From assembly GCF_003575975.1 (NCBI RefSeq), contig NZ_QQXK01000019.1:1-64000 (forward strand): DNA of 64,000 bases, in the 5' to 3' direction. Numbering within the stretch: position 1 is the stretch's first letter; every line of letters starts with the position of its first letter. This stretch comes from Galactobacter valiniphilus. Its GTDB lineage: Bacteria; Actinomycetota; Actinomycetes; Actinomycetales; Micrococcaceae. Positions 49,714 through 57,392 of this stretch are shown in pieces. The position numbers and the translations under genes are program-made. The notes below the pieces were generated by a model, which was given only the letters and a program-made list of their open reading frames with translations, was not told the DNA's origin and ran no database searches.

Positions 49714-49742
49714 AAAAGGCCCCCACCCGAAGGTGAGGGCCT
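49714..49742 (-). terminator. Terminator after the phage lipoprotein gene
   Basis: GGCCCTCACC pairs with GGTGGGGGCC (one mismatch) around TTCG on the minus strand and is followed by TTTT. It ends the unit running from 55.4 kb. Confidence 0.75.
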
Positions 49743-49752
49743 CAGAAGGCGG

Positions 49753-50298
49753 CTACGGGCGCGAAAGTGATCCGAGCCCCTGCGATACCTCGGTCATCGC
49801 GTCTGCGAACGCGATTGAGAACTCGGGGCATTTCGCTCCAGACCCGTCTGCCGCGCATCCAGCCTCCGCCCAACTGGTGCCGTTCTTCGATGCTGTGCCC
49901 AGGGCCACTCGGATTGACTCAAGTTCGCTGCCCACTGCGGCGGAGCGCTCACCCAGGTATCCGGCGCCGTCCGTCCTCATTGCTGATGCCATGGAGACGG
50001 CGAGGTCTTTCAGTACGGTGAGGCCGTTGAGGATGTGCCTGGAGCACTTGCCTGACCCGGTGTTGTCGTCACAGCCTTCGCTCTGCCACGTGTTGGCCCA
50101 CTCCAGGACCGGAGATTTTGCTTCTTTGGCCCACTGCGAGTATGCGGGCCGGGTTTCGTCTTGGGTGGGTGTGGCCGCTGCGCTGCTGGTGGCCGGCACA
50201 GTTTCGGTGACGGTGACGGGCGCCGCCTCAGTCTGGCCCGCGCACGCGGTGAGTGCGAGGCCGGCGACGGCGAGCAGGGTGAGGGCGGGGCGCTTCAC
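49753..50298 (-). CDS. Phage-encoded lipoprotein
   Basis: A 181-residue lipoprotein: basic start MKRPALTLL, lipobox LALTAC-AG, Thr/Ala linker, then a helical domain of about 130 residues with four cysteines (EGCDDNTGSGKC, AGCAADGSGAKC). GQTEAAPVTVTETV after the lipid cysteine parallels the chromosomal lipoprotein at 74-703. Its start overlaps the stop of a two-span membrane protein gene. Phage lipoproteins of this kind often block superinfecting phage DNA entry; that role here is inferred. Confidence 0.75.
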   Translation of the reverse strand: MKRPALTLLAVAGLALTACAGQTEAAPVTVTETVPATSSAAATPTQDETRPAYSQWAKEAKSPVLEWANTWQSEGCDDNTGSGKCSRHILNGLTVLKDLAVSMASAMRTDGAGYLGERSAAVGSELESIRVALGTASKNGTSWAEAGCAADGSGAKCPEFSIAFADAMTEVSQGLGSLSRP

Positions 50299-50561
50299 TT
50301 GCGAGCCTCCCCTTGGGCGGCGATCTGCGCGAGGTAGCCGGCGCAGAGCATGAGGAGGCCGACGATCATGACGAGGGTGGAGGAGATGGCTACGAGCGCG
50401 GCTTGTATTGACCCGTTGAACACGCCAATGAGGCCGAGCAGGAGTCCGACGGCGGCGATCGAGGCGATGACGACGCCACTGGTGCGCGTGTTGTCACCGA
50501 CCTTCTTTGTTGATGCTGGTGCGGTCGCTTGGGCAGGCGCGGGTGCGGGTTGTTCGCTCAT
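50295..50561 (-). CDS. Two-span phage membrane protein
   Basis: An 88-residue protein from ATG 50561 after GGAGG. Residues 1-30 are Ala/Pro/Thr-rich; two helices follow (GVVIASIAAVGLLLGLIGVF and ALVAISSTLVMIVGLLMLCAGYLA). Its stop overlaps the lipoprotein start, so the two are probably made in step and may act together at the membrane. Confidence 0.65.
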   Translation of the reverse strand: MSEQPAPAPAQATAPASTKKVGDNTRTSGVVIASIAAVGLLLGLIGVFNGSIQAALVAISSTLVMIVGLLMLCAGYLAQIAAQGEARK

Positions 50562-50576
50562 GGTTTCCTCCATCGG

Positions 50577-51071
50577 TTAGGCGGCGAGTGATTGCCCGAT
50601 CACATCATGCTGACGCTGTGAGGGAACAGTGAGCGGTTCCACGGTGACATCGACCCCTGCCATTTCACCGGGCCCGGCGTAGACCTTGTGGGTGGTCATC
50701 GAGCAGACGCGGCTGTCGTCGGCCCAAACACGGGCTTGGGTGAGCGCGTCGTTGATGGCACGGGCGAGTTTGTCGAGGTCGAGACCGGTGTGGGGGAGAG
50801 CGGGCGCTGACGGCTTGAGCCGCTGCGCGTTCCGCCCGGTGCCGTAGTGGGACTTGGGCCGGGCGAGCCGGAACGTGAGCGTCACGGCCACGGGCCCGTC
50901 GAGCGGCGCGGCGCGCCCCCAGGCTCGGCGCGCCTCCAACGTCACCCTGGACCTCCAGTGGTTCAACGCCGGCCCCTTGTCGTGCGTCACGATCGCACGG
51001 CCGCCGCGAGCGAAGGCGCGCATGCTGCCCTGGGTGATGGGGTCGCCTGGGACGGTGAACGTCAGGGTCAC
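50577..51071 (-). CDS. RusA-like Holliday junction resolvase
   Basis: A 164-residue endonuclease. The RusA pattern is clear: FTVPGDPITQGSMR at the start, LDLDKLARAINDALT (98-111) with metal-binding Asp residues, and VWADDSRV (115-122). RusA enzymes resolve recombination junctions and act with phage recombination systems such as the RecT module at 60.6-62.8 kb. Confidence 0.88.
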   Translation of the reverse strand: MTLTFTVPGDPITQGSMRAFARGGRAIVTHDKGPALNHWRSRVTLEARRAWGRAAPLDGPVAVTLTFRLARPKSHYGTGRNAQRLKPSAPALPHTGLDLDKLARAINDALTQARVWADDSRVCSMTTHKVYAGPGEMAGVDVTVEPLTVPSQRQHDVIGQSLAA

Positions 51072-51292
51072 GCGTCCGCCCCGGTGATGGTGACGGCGTC
51101 GTGGGGGCTGACCTCGAACAGGTACTCGGCAGTGCCGCGTCTGATGGTGAACGAGACCGTGCCGAGCTCGTGCTCGACTCTTTCGAGCGTCCCGGTGAGG
51201 TGGTAGCCGATGCGTTCGACCCGGATGGTCCTGCCAAGGTCCGCCCCGCTGAGGAACCTTGCGTCGCGCACGCTGCCCACCCGCTCACTCAT
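51068..51292 (-). CDS. Small phage protein, unknown
   Basis: A 74-residue protein from ATG 51292; an earlier in-frame start has no ribosome site. It is beta-rich: IRVERIGYHLTGTLERVEHELGTVSFTIRRGTAEYLFEV. The end overlaps RusA by four bases. It may be a small OB or SH3-like domain. Confidence 0.55.
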   Translation of the reverse strand: MSERVGSVRDARFLSGADLGRTIRVERIGYHLTGTLERVEHELGTVSFTIRRGTAEYLFEVSPHDAVTITGADA

Positions 51293-51605
51293 CGCCGGCC
51301 CCGATGCGGTCGGCGCGGGCGCGAAGTGAGCGTTGCAAGCCGCTGGCGAAGTTGATGCGAATGTCGTCCGCACACTTGGGGTCGCCGCACTTGTCGGTGC
51401 ACATGAGTGGCCCTTCCATCGTGTCGAACAACCAGTCAGCGACGTCTCGAAGCTCCTGTGCCCGTGCCTTCGCGGCTACCTCCCGGTCACGGGCGGCGAG
51501 CCAGGCGTCGAAGGCGTCTCCGGCTTCGACGGGCAGGATGGGCGCAGTGACCCCGGTGCGGTAGCCGTACCGCACGTCTTCGGTGCTGGGTGTCTGGTTG
51601 GTCAT
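51285..51605 (-). CDS. Phage protein, unknown
   Basis: A 106-residue protein from ATG 51605 (AGGAGGAA upstream, ATGA overlap). The middle is helical (ARDREVAAKARAQELRDVADWLFDTMEG), and the Cys cluster MCTDKCGDPKCADD may bind metal. Function unknown. MTNQTPSTED at the start resembles the N-terminus of the partial gene at 63943. Confidence 0.55.
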   Translation of the reverse strand: MTNQTPSTEDVRYGYRTGVTAPILPVEAGDAFDAWLAARDREVAAKARAQELRDVADWLFDTMEGPLMCTDKCGDPKCADDIRINFASGLQRSLRARADRIGAGDE

Positions 51606-51754
51606 GATTCCTCCTGGTAGCGGGCGGTGTGGGTGATGCCGTGCACCTCGGTGGTGGAGACCCAGTGGTCTCGACCCTGGCGTTTGGCGGTGCGTTCGGC
51701 TTCGCGTGCCAGCCACTCACATGTGGTGCAGTCGTCGTGCGTGGTCTCGGTCAT
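51602..51754 (-). CDS. 50-residue phage protein
   Basis: A short gene encoding MTETTHDDCTTCEWLAREAE and 30 further residues. Its stop overlaps the next start and its start overlaps the previous stop region, so it is part of the coupled chain. CTTC could bind metal. Function unknown. Confidence 0.5.
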   Translation of the reverse strand: MTETTHDDCTTCEWLAREAERTAKRQGRDHWVSTTEVHGITHTARYQEES

Positions 51755-51882
51755 GGGGTGTCCTTTCGGGTGAGTAGGTCGAAGCAGTCAGGGCAGACTT
51801 CCAGGTCGATCTCAGGGATAGGGCCGACGCTAAAGACATCATGAAGGGTGCTGGTGAAGCGTCCACATCGGTCGCACTTCAT
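51751..51882 (-). CDS. 43-residue zinc-ribbon protein
   Basis: Encodes a small protein starting MKCDRCGRFTS with CxxC and a second CPDC near the end, a compact zinc ribbon. ATGA overlaps on both sides. Such mini zinc proteins are common in actinophage early regions. Function unknown. Confidence 0.55.
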   Translation of the reverse strand: MKCDRCGRFTSTLHDVFSVGPIPEIDLEVCPDCFDLLTRKDTP

Positions 51883-52127
51883 CCCCGCCCCTTCCGCCCG
51901 TTGTGCAGCAGAGGGCGCCAACCTGGGTTGCGGACGACGCGGCGACAGTCAAGGCAGACTTGGTAGCGGCTGAACATGTCGGCGCCAGGTGCATACCGTC
52001 CCCAGTGGGCCTTGCGGCTGCTCTCGGGGGTGCGGACGTTGTCAATAACGCCCGCACGTCGATAGCTGCGGATCACTCGGTAGGTGACTCCGGAGCCGGG
52101 TTTGAATGCCGATGAGCGCGGCCTCAC
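51879..52127 (-). CDS. Small basic phage protein
   Basis: An 82-residue protein from GTG 52127 (GTGA overlap). It is strongly basic (RVIRSYRRAGVIDNVRT, RNPGWRPLLHNGRKGRG) with one CLDC motif. A nucleic-acid-binding role is possible but not shown. Confidence 0.55.
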   Translation of the reverse strand: MRPRSSAFKPGSGVTYRVIRSYRRAGVIDNVRTPESSRKAHWGRYAPGADMFSRYQVCLDCRRVVRNPGWRPLLHNGRKGRG

Positions 52128-52486
52128 GCTTTCCCCTCCTTGAGCGCGGCGATGGTGGCGGTGAGGACGCGGCGCATCCCATCCATCCGGTCGGCCTTGA
52201 GCTCGGGGTGCACGTCCTCCCAGGGCTTCCCCCACCATCTGCCGTCGGTCATGTCCCAGTCCGCCTTCGCCCCTGCTTCCACGGCTGTGTCGGGCAGGTC
52301 GGCCAGGACGGTCAGCACGGCGTCGGCGCGGTGGGCCTTCCACGCGTTCACCGCGTAGGCGCCGTCCGGTGCGAGGAAGTGCTCGCAGTCGCAGTACGCC
52401 CCCTTGCCGGGAACGCCGTACCAACCGTCGTGCTCACTGATGACTGCGGCGATGCGTTCCCACATGGGCAGGTCAGGCGCGGTCAC
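52124..52486 (-). CDS. Phage protein, unknown
   Basis: A 120-residue protein with MWERIAAVISEHDGWYGVPGKGAYCDCEHF near the start and helical Ala-rich regions after it (AVNAWKAHRADAVLTVLADLP). Trp-rich later part. Function unknown. Confidence 0.55.
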   Translation of the reverse strand: MTAPDLPMWERIAAVISEHDGWYGVPGKGAYCDCEHFLAPDGAYAVNAWKAHRADAVLTVLADLPDTAVEAGAKADWDMTDGRWWGKPWEDVHPELKADRMDGMRRVLTATIAALKEGKA

Positions 52487-52761
52487 TGCCCCTCACCGCC
52501 CAGGCCAAGGCGGGTGGCGATCTGCGGGAACAGATTGGACTCCTGGTCATCGAAGTACCCGCCGTCCCGATCCCAGGCATGCTGAAAGTTGAGCCATGCG
52601 ATCAGGTTGGTAGTGCGCAGTTCGTGGGCGACCGCGAGAGTGGCTTCGATCTGCGCAAGTTCACGGAGGCCAGTTGACTCGGCTCCTTCGGGTAGGAGTT
52701 CTTCAGCGTCGATGTTGGCCTGTGCCATTTCAAGGTGCGGGTTTCCGGGGAGCGTGCTCAT
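52483..52761 (-). CDS. Phage protein, unknown
   Basis: A 92-residue, mostly helical and acidic protein from ATG 52761 (AGGAGG upstream). It reads MAQANIDAEELLPEGAES and LAQIEATLAVAHELRTTNLIAWLNF. Function unknown. Confidence 0.55.
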   Translation of the reverse strand: MSTLPGNPHLEMAQANIDAEELLPEGAESTGLRELAQIEATLAVAHELRTTNLIAWLNFQHAWDRDGGYFDDQESNLFPQIATRLGLGGEGQ

Positions 52762-52822
52762 TTGTCCTCCTGGGTGTGTTGGTTGGTGGGTGCGGTCGCC
52801 CCCAAAGGGGGACGGTGGGTGG

Positions 52823-53560
52823 TCATGCGAGGCCTGCCAGGGGGAGGACTCCTTGGGAGAGCCGTTTGGCGGTGGTCTCGCATTGTTCTTCGCGGATCTC
52901 GTAGCCGATGGCGCGGCGTCCGAGGTTCTTGGCTGCGGCGAGGGTGCTCCCTGATCCGGCGAAGGGGTCGAATACGAGTCCGCCGGGCGGGCAGGCGTAG
53001 GCGATGAGGGGTTCGAGGATGCCGACAGGCTTCTCGGTCGGGTGGATTCCTCCACGCACGGATTGAGCGCGAAGCACTGATCGCTGCAGTCGTAGGCCGT
53101 CGTCCACGTATGCGCTCGCGCCGATCTTGCCGGTGTGAGTCGGCGGCGGATTCCGGCGGACGCTCTTCGTGCCGCTACCGCCTGCGACCCGCGGCGTCTC
53201 ATGTCTGACTCCCGCCCAGTCTCCGCGGTACCAGTGGAGGGCGTGTTCGTGAACGCGCTTGAATCGGTCGGTGGCAAAACCGGAGCCGTTGTGTTTCTCC
53301 CAGACGATGTCCTGTGAGAGCTTCCAGCCGGAGAAGTCGGCGGCGTGGTCGAGGAACATGCGCATGGAGCCGAAGCACCACATGGAGTTCGCGATGGCGG
53401 TCATTGATTCGACCCAGCCGGTGGGCCAGACGTCCCAGTCGAGAGAGGTTTCACCGTAGGGCGGGTCGGTCACGATGGCGTCGGCCGTCATGTTCCCGAT
53501 AGCTTCGCGGAAGTCCCCGTGGTGGAGCGTGACGTGCTCGTCTCGGTAGTAGATGCTCAT
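52823..53560 (-). CDS. DNA adenine-N6 or cytosine-N4 methyltransferase (beta class)
   Basis: A 245-residue methyltransferase. Catalytic motif IV is TDPPY (31-35) and the AdoMet motif I is FDPFAGSGSTLAAA near residues 197-210; this order (IV before I) marks the beta class. No restriction gene is beside it. It likely protects phage DNA from host restriction or regulates phage genes. The recognition site cannot be read from sequence. ATG 53560 overlaps the upstream stop. Confidence 0.87.
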   Translation of the reverse strand: MSIYYRDEHVTLHHGDFREAIGNMTADAIVTDPPYGETSLDWDVWPTGWVESMTAIANSMWCFGSMRMFLDHAADFSGWKLSQDIVWEKHNGSGFATDRFKRVHEHALHWYRGDWAGVRHETPRVAGGSGTKSVRRNPPPTHTGKIGASAYVDDGLRLQRSVLRAQSVRGGIHPTEKPVGILEPLIAYACPPGGLVFDPFAGSGSTLAAAKNLGRRAIGYEIREEQCETTAKRLSQGVLPLAGLA

Positions 53561-53721
53561 CCCTTGGCCTCCTGTTCGTGCTCGCGGCAGAGGGCGGTGA
53601 TGGTCCCGCCTTCCCATTGGTCGTCGGAGAAGCGGTCGAGGTAGATGCTCCCGGTGTAGGCGGATTCGAAGGCGTCGCATCCCTCGGCGGAGCACTGGAC
53701 GTAGATGTAGTGGCTGCTCAT
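53557..53721 (-). CDS. 54-residue phage protein with Cys/His pattern
   Basis: Starts MSSHYIYVQCSAEGCDAF at ATG 53721 (ATGA overlap) and ends with CREHEQEAKG. The C-C-C-H arrangement suggests a small zinc finger. Function unknown. Confidence 0.55.
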   Translation of the reverse strand: MSSHYIYVQCSAEGCDAFESAYTGSIYLDRFSDDQWEGGTITALCREHEQEAKG

Positions 53722-54029
53722 CCCTTCGCCTCCCCGTCGAGCAGGGCGCGGAGGGCGGCGGCCGCGTGACCGTACGCGGAGGCGCTGCCAGGATCGTTCT
53801 CGTCGTGTGCTGCCCATCCTTTTGCATGCAGGGCGGCTGCCAGCGCTTTGATCTCGTCGCGGAGGCGGTCACGGTCGGCTTCGACGTCGTTGAGGTAGTC
53901 GAGGTGTTCTGCCTGGTATTGGGTCTGCCACTGCCGCCGGGTTGCTTGCTCGTGGGCGAGTTGGGCGAGGGCGTTGTCTCGCTCCTGTTCGGCGTCGTGC
54001 ACGGCGCGCTGCCAGTTCTTGGTGCTCAT
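53718..54029 (-). CDS. Coiled-coil phage protein
   Basis: A 103-residue protein with long helical content (QRAVHDAEQERDNALAQLAHEQATRRQWQ and DVEADRDRLRDEIKALAAALHAK). It probably oligomerises. Function unknown. Confidence 0.55.
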   Translation of the reverse strand: MSTKNWQRAVHDAEQERDNALAQLAHEQATRRQWQTQYQAEHLDYLNDVEADRDRLRDEIKALAAALHAKGWAAHDENDPGSASAYGHAAAALRALLDGEAKG

Positions 54030-54032
54030 GGG

Positions 54033-54467
54033 TTACTCGTTTCCGTCGAGGATGCGGATCGTCGGGCAGGGGTAGAGGACATTGCCGAGGCCGTTCTCGC
54101 CGAAGTACCTGTACGACTCCTTGGCGATGCGGTTGCATTCGGCGCAGACCTCGATGGGCTCCGTGGGGCATTCGCCTTCGTGGTCGCAGTCCTCGATACA
54201 GCAGTCGTAGCCGGTGATCGCGTGGACGGTCTCGGCCTTGTGCACCTCCCGGATCCGTTCGATCTGTTCGAGCGCGGTGATGAGGTCGGCGAGGTGGGTC
54301 GGAGCGGCGGCGATCAGGGCGGGTCCTGCGGGGTCGGCGCCCCACGAGACAGGCTCGTTGCTGTCATCGCGCACGTCGCCCGGCAGCTCGGGGTCGATCA
54401 CCCACGGCGCCGGAGAATGGCGCGTGGCTTCGGATTGCAGTTGGCGGCGGTTGTTGAGGGTGGTCAT
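54033..54467 (-). CDS. Phage protein, unknown, Cys-rich
   Basis: A 144-residue protein with APTHLADLITALEQIERIREVH, a helix, and a Cys cluster YDCCIEDCDHEGECPTEPIEVCAEC likely binding zinc. Function unknown. Its stop is near the next ATG and its start overlaps the previous gene. Confidence 0.55.
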   Translation of the reverse strand: MTTLNNRRQLQSEATRHSPAPWVIDPELPGDVRDDSNEPVSWGADPAGPALIAAAPTHLADLITALEQIERIREVHKAETVHAITGYDCCIEDCDHEGECPTEPIEVCAECNRIAKESYRYFGENGLGNVLYPCPTIRILDGNE

Positions 54468-54850
54468 CGGGTCACGACCTGGTAGCCGGCGGCTTCGAGT
54501 GCGGCGGTGTGGTCGAGGTGGCCTTTGAGGGAGCCAGGGAGCTCGGTCCAGTCGGTCACTTCGCCGCTGGCGTCGGCTGGGAACAGGTAGGTTTCGGGGT
54601 TGCCGTAGGCGACTGCTGCGGACACGATCACGTGCTTGTTGCCGTGGTAGGGCGGGGTCATGCGGTAGAGGCGGGTGTCGCCGTTGTAGCCGGTGAGCTT
54701 GCGGAGCTCGGTGGCGGTGGGCCGGTCGAGGATGGTGCCTTCGAGCGGGGCGGCGGCGGCCGGGGTGGGTGCTTGGACGGCTTCGAGGAAGGCCCAGGTG
54801 CGGTTTTTCTCGTTGCGGCGTTCGGTGGGGGTGAGGGGTTGTTCGGTCAT
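54464..54850 (-). CDS. Phage protein, unknown
   Basis: A 128-residue protein: RRNEKNRTWAFLEAVQ, LRKLTGYNGDTRLYRMTPPYHGNKHVIVSAAVAYGNPETYLFPADASG, then ELPGSLKGHLDHTAALEAAGY. It looks like one alpha/beta domain. Function unknown. Confidence 0.55.
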   Translation of the reverse strand: MTEQPLTPTERRNEKNRTWAFLEAVQAPTPAAAAPLEGTILDRPTATELRKLTGYNGDTRLYRMTPPYHGNKHVIVSAAVAYGNPETYLFPADASGEVTDWTELPGSLKGHLDHTAALEAAGYQVVTR

Positions 54851-54944
54851 GGGTTTCTCCTGGCGTTTTGCGGGGCTGGTTTGGCCTCGGGTGGGTTCCT
54901 GTGCCGGCTTGGGTTGTTCGGCGCTCTGGTGGGTCGCGTAGACC

Positions 54945-55439
54945 CTAGGAATGGCCCTGGGGGTTGTGGCGTCCGATGTGGTTTCGGCGTCGGGTGCCGG
55001 TTTGGACTTCTGCCCAGCAGGTGGGGCAGGTGCCGGCCTCGTGCTCGGGGTGGTCTTGGCAGGTTGCCGGGGGTGCGAGCTCGGACTGGCCGGTGTTGGT
55101 GGTGTTCGCGGCGAGTCGGTCGGCTGCGCAGCACCGGCAGGTGTGTTCGTCTTCCTCGCGGTGCTGGGGGCACGGCGTGCGAGGGAGTGTCGCCTTGGCG
55201 CGCTCGGGCCAGTGGGGGCCGGGGTTGAAGATCGCGGCCGGGGTGCGGAGGTCTGCCTCCTGGGCTTTGGTGATCGCCGCCTGGCAGATCTCCCCGAACG
55301 TGGCCGGGTGGGTTCGATGCTCGGCGAGGAGCGTCATCAGGGAGCTGGTGGGCCAGTCCGGGCGGATCTGGTTCAGCAGGTTCGCCAGGCAGGCGGCCTG
55401 CTCACGGGTTTGGATTCCCGTGGGGGGTGTGGTGGTCAT
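54945..55439 (-). CDS. Phage protein, unknown; first gene of its unit
   Basis: A 164-residue protein. The N-terminal half is helical with QIRPDWPTSSLMTLLAEHR and ATFGEICQAAITKAQEADLRTP. The second half carries CPQHREEDEHTCRCC and CQDHPEHEAGTCPTC, two probable zinc knuckles. ATG 55439 follows AGGAGG, downstream of an operator-like element. Function unknown. Confidence 0.6.
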   Translation of the reverse strand: MTTTPPTGIQTREQAACLANLLNQIRPDWPTSSLMTLLAEHRTHPATFGEICQAAITKAQEADLRTPAAIFNPGPHWPERAKATLPRTPCPQHREEDEHTCRCCAADRLAANTTNTGQSELAPPATCQDHPEHEAGTCPTCWAEVQTGTRRRNHIGRHNPQGHS

Positions 55440-55458
55440 GGGTTCCTCCTGCCCAGAA

Positions 55459-55500
55459 GTTTACTAGCTTCTAACTCTTGTTGTCCATCAATAAACATCG
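55459..55500. promoter_or_regulatory. Operator-like sites before the 55.4 kb unit
   Basis: GTTTACTAGCT (55459-55469) and a reverse-strand GATGTTTATTG (55490-55500) match the phage operator family seen at 49.63 and 63.72-63.89 kb. They lie just upstream of the gene starting at 55439. Confidence 0.5.
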
Positions 55501-55639
55501 ACCAACCAAACGTCGTGTCGCCGGCGCCTGCTCTGGGCACTGCTGCGCTGGGCCTGCCGTCGCGCTCGGCGCCCTCGCCCCTGGTGACCTTGAGTACGTG
55601 ACTTGGTTGGCACTGAGGTGCTCGGTGGTGGTGCTAGGT

Positions 55640-55790
55640 GTTAGGTGTTAGGTGTGAGGCATCCCTTAACCGATCCCTTCCCTCGGGTGGATTCAAGGGT
55701 CAGGGGATCCCTTGGGGGATGGGTTGGGGGAAGGGTTCAGCGATGGGTTGGGGGATCCCTTAGGGGATGGGTTTCGGGAGGGGGTCCGGG
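55640..55790. repeat. G-rich repeat cluster, possible origin or regulator site
   Basis: The palindrome-like core ATCCCTTRGGGGAT followed by GGGTT occurs at 55707-55720 and 55755-55768, 48 bases apart, with further ATCCCTT copies near 55670-55680 and short GGTGTTA tandem repeats at 55637-55653. No gene overlaps. Iteron-like spacing suggests a replication or regulatory site; this is inference. Confidence 0.5.
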
Positions 55791-55924
55791 GTCGATGGGG
55801 GAGGGGCTAGCCCATCTTGTCCAGGCCGATGCGACGTACTCATCGGGCCCCGCCGTGTCACAGTTCGGCCACCATCGAATGACTGGGTAGTCTCACAGCT
55901 TCGCACCAGGAAAGGGTTGGTATC

Positions 55925-56542
55925 GTGACGGGTGATAGCAGTTCGTCTCGTAGAGAGGGAGAAAATGACACTTCAGACGTACCGTCCGAGGGAAGCCTTC
56001 ACTCGCGGGATGGCGATGGGTTGGGGCGCCTCAACTCCGATCCGGGATCGGAGCTCGAGTCTGCAGAACACGAACTCCGTCGCCGAGGCCTGGCAGGAGA
56101 CGGGGAAGGCGTTGCGGCAGTCGATGCAGCAACTGAAGGCCGAATCGTCGAGGACGCAGAACAGGTCGAACAAGGACCGCTGACCCAAGATCAATCTCAG
56201 ATCATTTCCATGAGGCACGAGGGACCATTGCCGGCGCCTCACACCCTCGCCGGATATGGTCACATTGACTCATCTTTCCCTGAGCGCATCATGAGGATGG
56301 CCGAAACACAGGTGGAAGCAAATGTCTCGGCCACAAAGAAGCTTTCGACGGCTGATGCCCTCAGCACTACTATCGGTGCGGTCACGGTCCCGCTTGTCAA
56401 CATCGCCTGCGTAGTGCTGGCTGGCATCGGTGTGGTGAATGGTCAACCTCAAGCGCTTGTAGCCATGGTTGTGCCGGCGGGATCGGCATTGATCGCTATG
56501 GTTCAAAGGACTCGCGCTGGCAAGTCTCCAGATAACGACTGA
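55925..56542 (+). CDS. DUF2335-like membrane protein
   Basis: A 205-residue plus-strand protein in a minus-strand region. The first 95 residues are charged and Ser/Glu-rich. HEGPLPAPHTLAGYGHIDSSFPERIMRMAETQVEAN matches the DUF2335 core (GPLPPPE-L--YE---PG-AERI--MAE-Q). Two helices close the protein (TIGAVTVPLVNIACVVLAGIGVV and ALVAMVVPAGSALIAMV). GTG 55925 follows GGAAAGGG; TAGTCT at 55888-55893 is a possible -10. It has its own terminator. Likely lysogenic cargo acting at the inner membrane. Confidence 0.75.
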   Translation: MTGDSSSSRREGENDTSDVPSEGSLHSRDGDGLGRLNSDPGSELESAEHELRRRGLAGDGEGVAAVDAATEGRIVEDAEQVEQGPLTQDQSQIISMRHEGPLPAPHTLAGYGHIDSSFPERIMRMAETQVEANVSATKKLSTADALSTTIGAVTVPLVNIACVVLAGIGVVNGQPQALVAMVVPAGSALIAMVQRTRAGKSPDND

Positions 56543-56551
56543 ACGCACAAT

Positions 56552-56586
56552 CGCCCCGCTCCTCTCTTGAGGGCGGGGCGTTTGCG
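56552..56586 (+). terminator. Terminator after the DUF2335-like gene
   Basis: CGCCCCGC (56552-56559) pairs with GCGGGGCG (56573-56580) and is followed by TTTGCGTTT. It lies ten bases after the plus-strand gene and could also stop minus-strand transcripts. Confidence 0.7.
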
Positions 56587-56600
56587 TTTCCAGGCGCGTC

Positions 56601-57152
56601 TCAGAACGGCGCTTCCTGGGTGTCTGCTCCGGCGGGTGCGTCCGCGCCGGGCAGGGGTTCATGGCGATAGGCCGCAGGGTCTGTGGCGGGCTTCTCCAGC
56701 ACCTCAGCGACCAGGGGCCAGCCCTTCCAGTCGGGATGCTCGGCGTGGAGGCGCTGCAGCTCCCACACGATGACGTCCTTGAGCTTGAGGGACGTGACTT
56801 TGTAGTAGGCCTTCTTGACTGCTGTGCCCATGTTGGGTTGCTTGAGGCACTCGTCATTGCGATGCCATGAGCGGATGAAAACTTCTTCGGTGTCCTCGTC
56901 GATGACGATGTAGCCCTTGGCTTGCAGGACGGAGGCGGCAAGCTCGATGTCGGACACATTCAAGTCGGTTGCCATGGGCTTGATGCGCTTGGGTCGCCAG
57001 TCGCACACGCCAGAGTAAGTCATCTTGTCGGTGGTCACGAGGTGCAGGTAAAGCCACTGCTCGACCAGCGTGAGCGAGCGAAACTCGTGATCCGACCAGA
57101 CGCGGCGATGGATCTGCGCGTACAGCCCGGCCTCGGGCTTGTCGTCTGCCAT
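56601..57152 (-). CDS. Winged-helix replication-type protein
   Basis: A 183-residue protein. AGLYAQIHRRVWSDHEFRSLTLVEQWLYLHLVTTDKMTYSGVCDW and IELAASVLQAKGYIVIDEDTEEVFIRSWHRND form the N-terminal winged-helix arrangement known from phage replication initiators and DnaD-like replisome organisers. The C-terminal part is helical, then Pro/Ala-rich. It is followed in transcription order by the repeat cluster at 55.6-55.8 kb, a possible origin. Confidence 0.65.
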   Translation of the reverse strand: MADDKPEAGLYAQIHRRVWSDHEFRSLTLVEQWLYLHLVTTDKMTYSGVCDWRPKRIKPMATDLNVSDIELAASVLQAKGYIVIDEDTEEVFIRSWHRNDECLKQPNMGTAVKKAYYKVTSLKLKDVIVWELQRLHAEHPDWKGWPLVAEVLEKPATDPAAYRHEPLPGADAPAGADTQEAPF

Positions 57153-57161
57153 GGGGTACTC

Positions 57162-57392
57162 CTAGTCAACGTGTCGGTGAAATGCGGCGGCTTGCCGCTC
57201 GATGTCGTGCGTCCAGTGGTGTCCGCCGCTCGCGCATATGTAGTAGCGAACGGGAAGGGTGTCCCCGCTGGCCTGACGTGCAGCCGTGGCATCTTTTCTG
57301 GTGGGGTAGTAGGCCTTCCCGCACCCGCATGTCGCCGCTTGGACCCGGCCGACAGGGAACGCCGGGCCGCGGCGCCGCGTCCGGGTGCTCAT
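57162..57392 (-). CDS. Small zinc-binding-like phage protein
   Basis: A 76-residue basic protein: CGCGKAYYPTRKDATAARQASGDTLPVRYYICASGGHHWTHD. The pattern C-C...C..HH suggests a zinc finger. ATG 57392 overlaps the methyltransferase stop (ATGA). Confidence 0.6.
   Translation of the reverse strand: MSTRTRRRGPAFPVGRVQAATCGCGKAYYPTRKDATAARQASGDTLPVRYYICASGGHHWTHDIERQAAAFHRHVD

Noticed and set aside
55640-55790. CRISPR array
   Set aside because: Repeat units are few, imperfect and adjacent to tandem short repeats; there are no uniform spacers and no cas genes.
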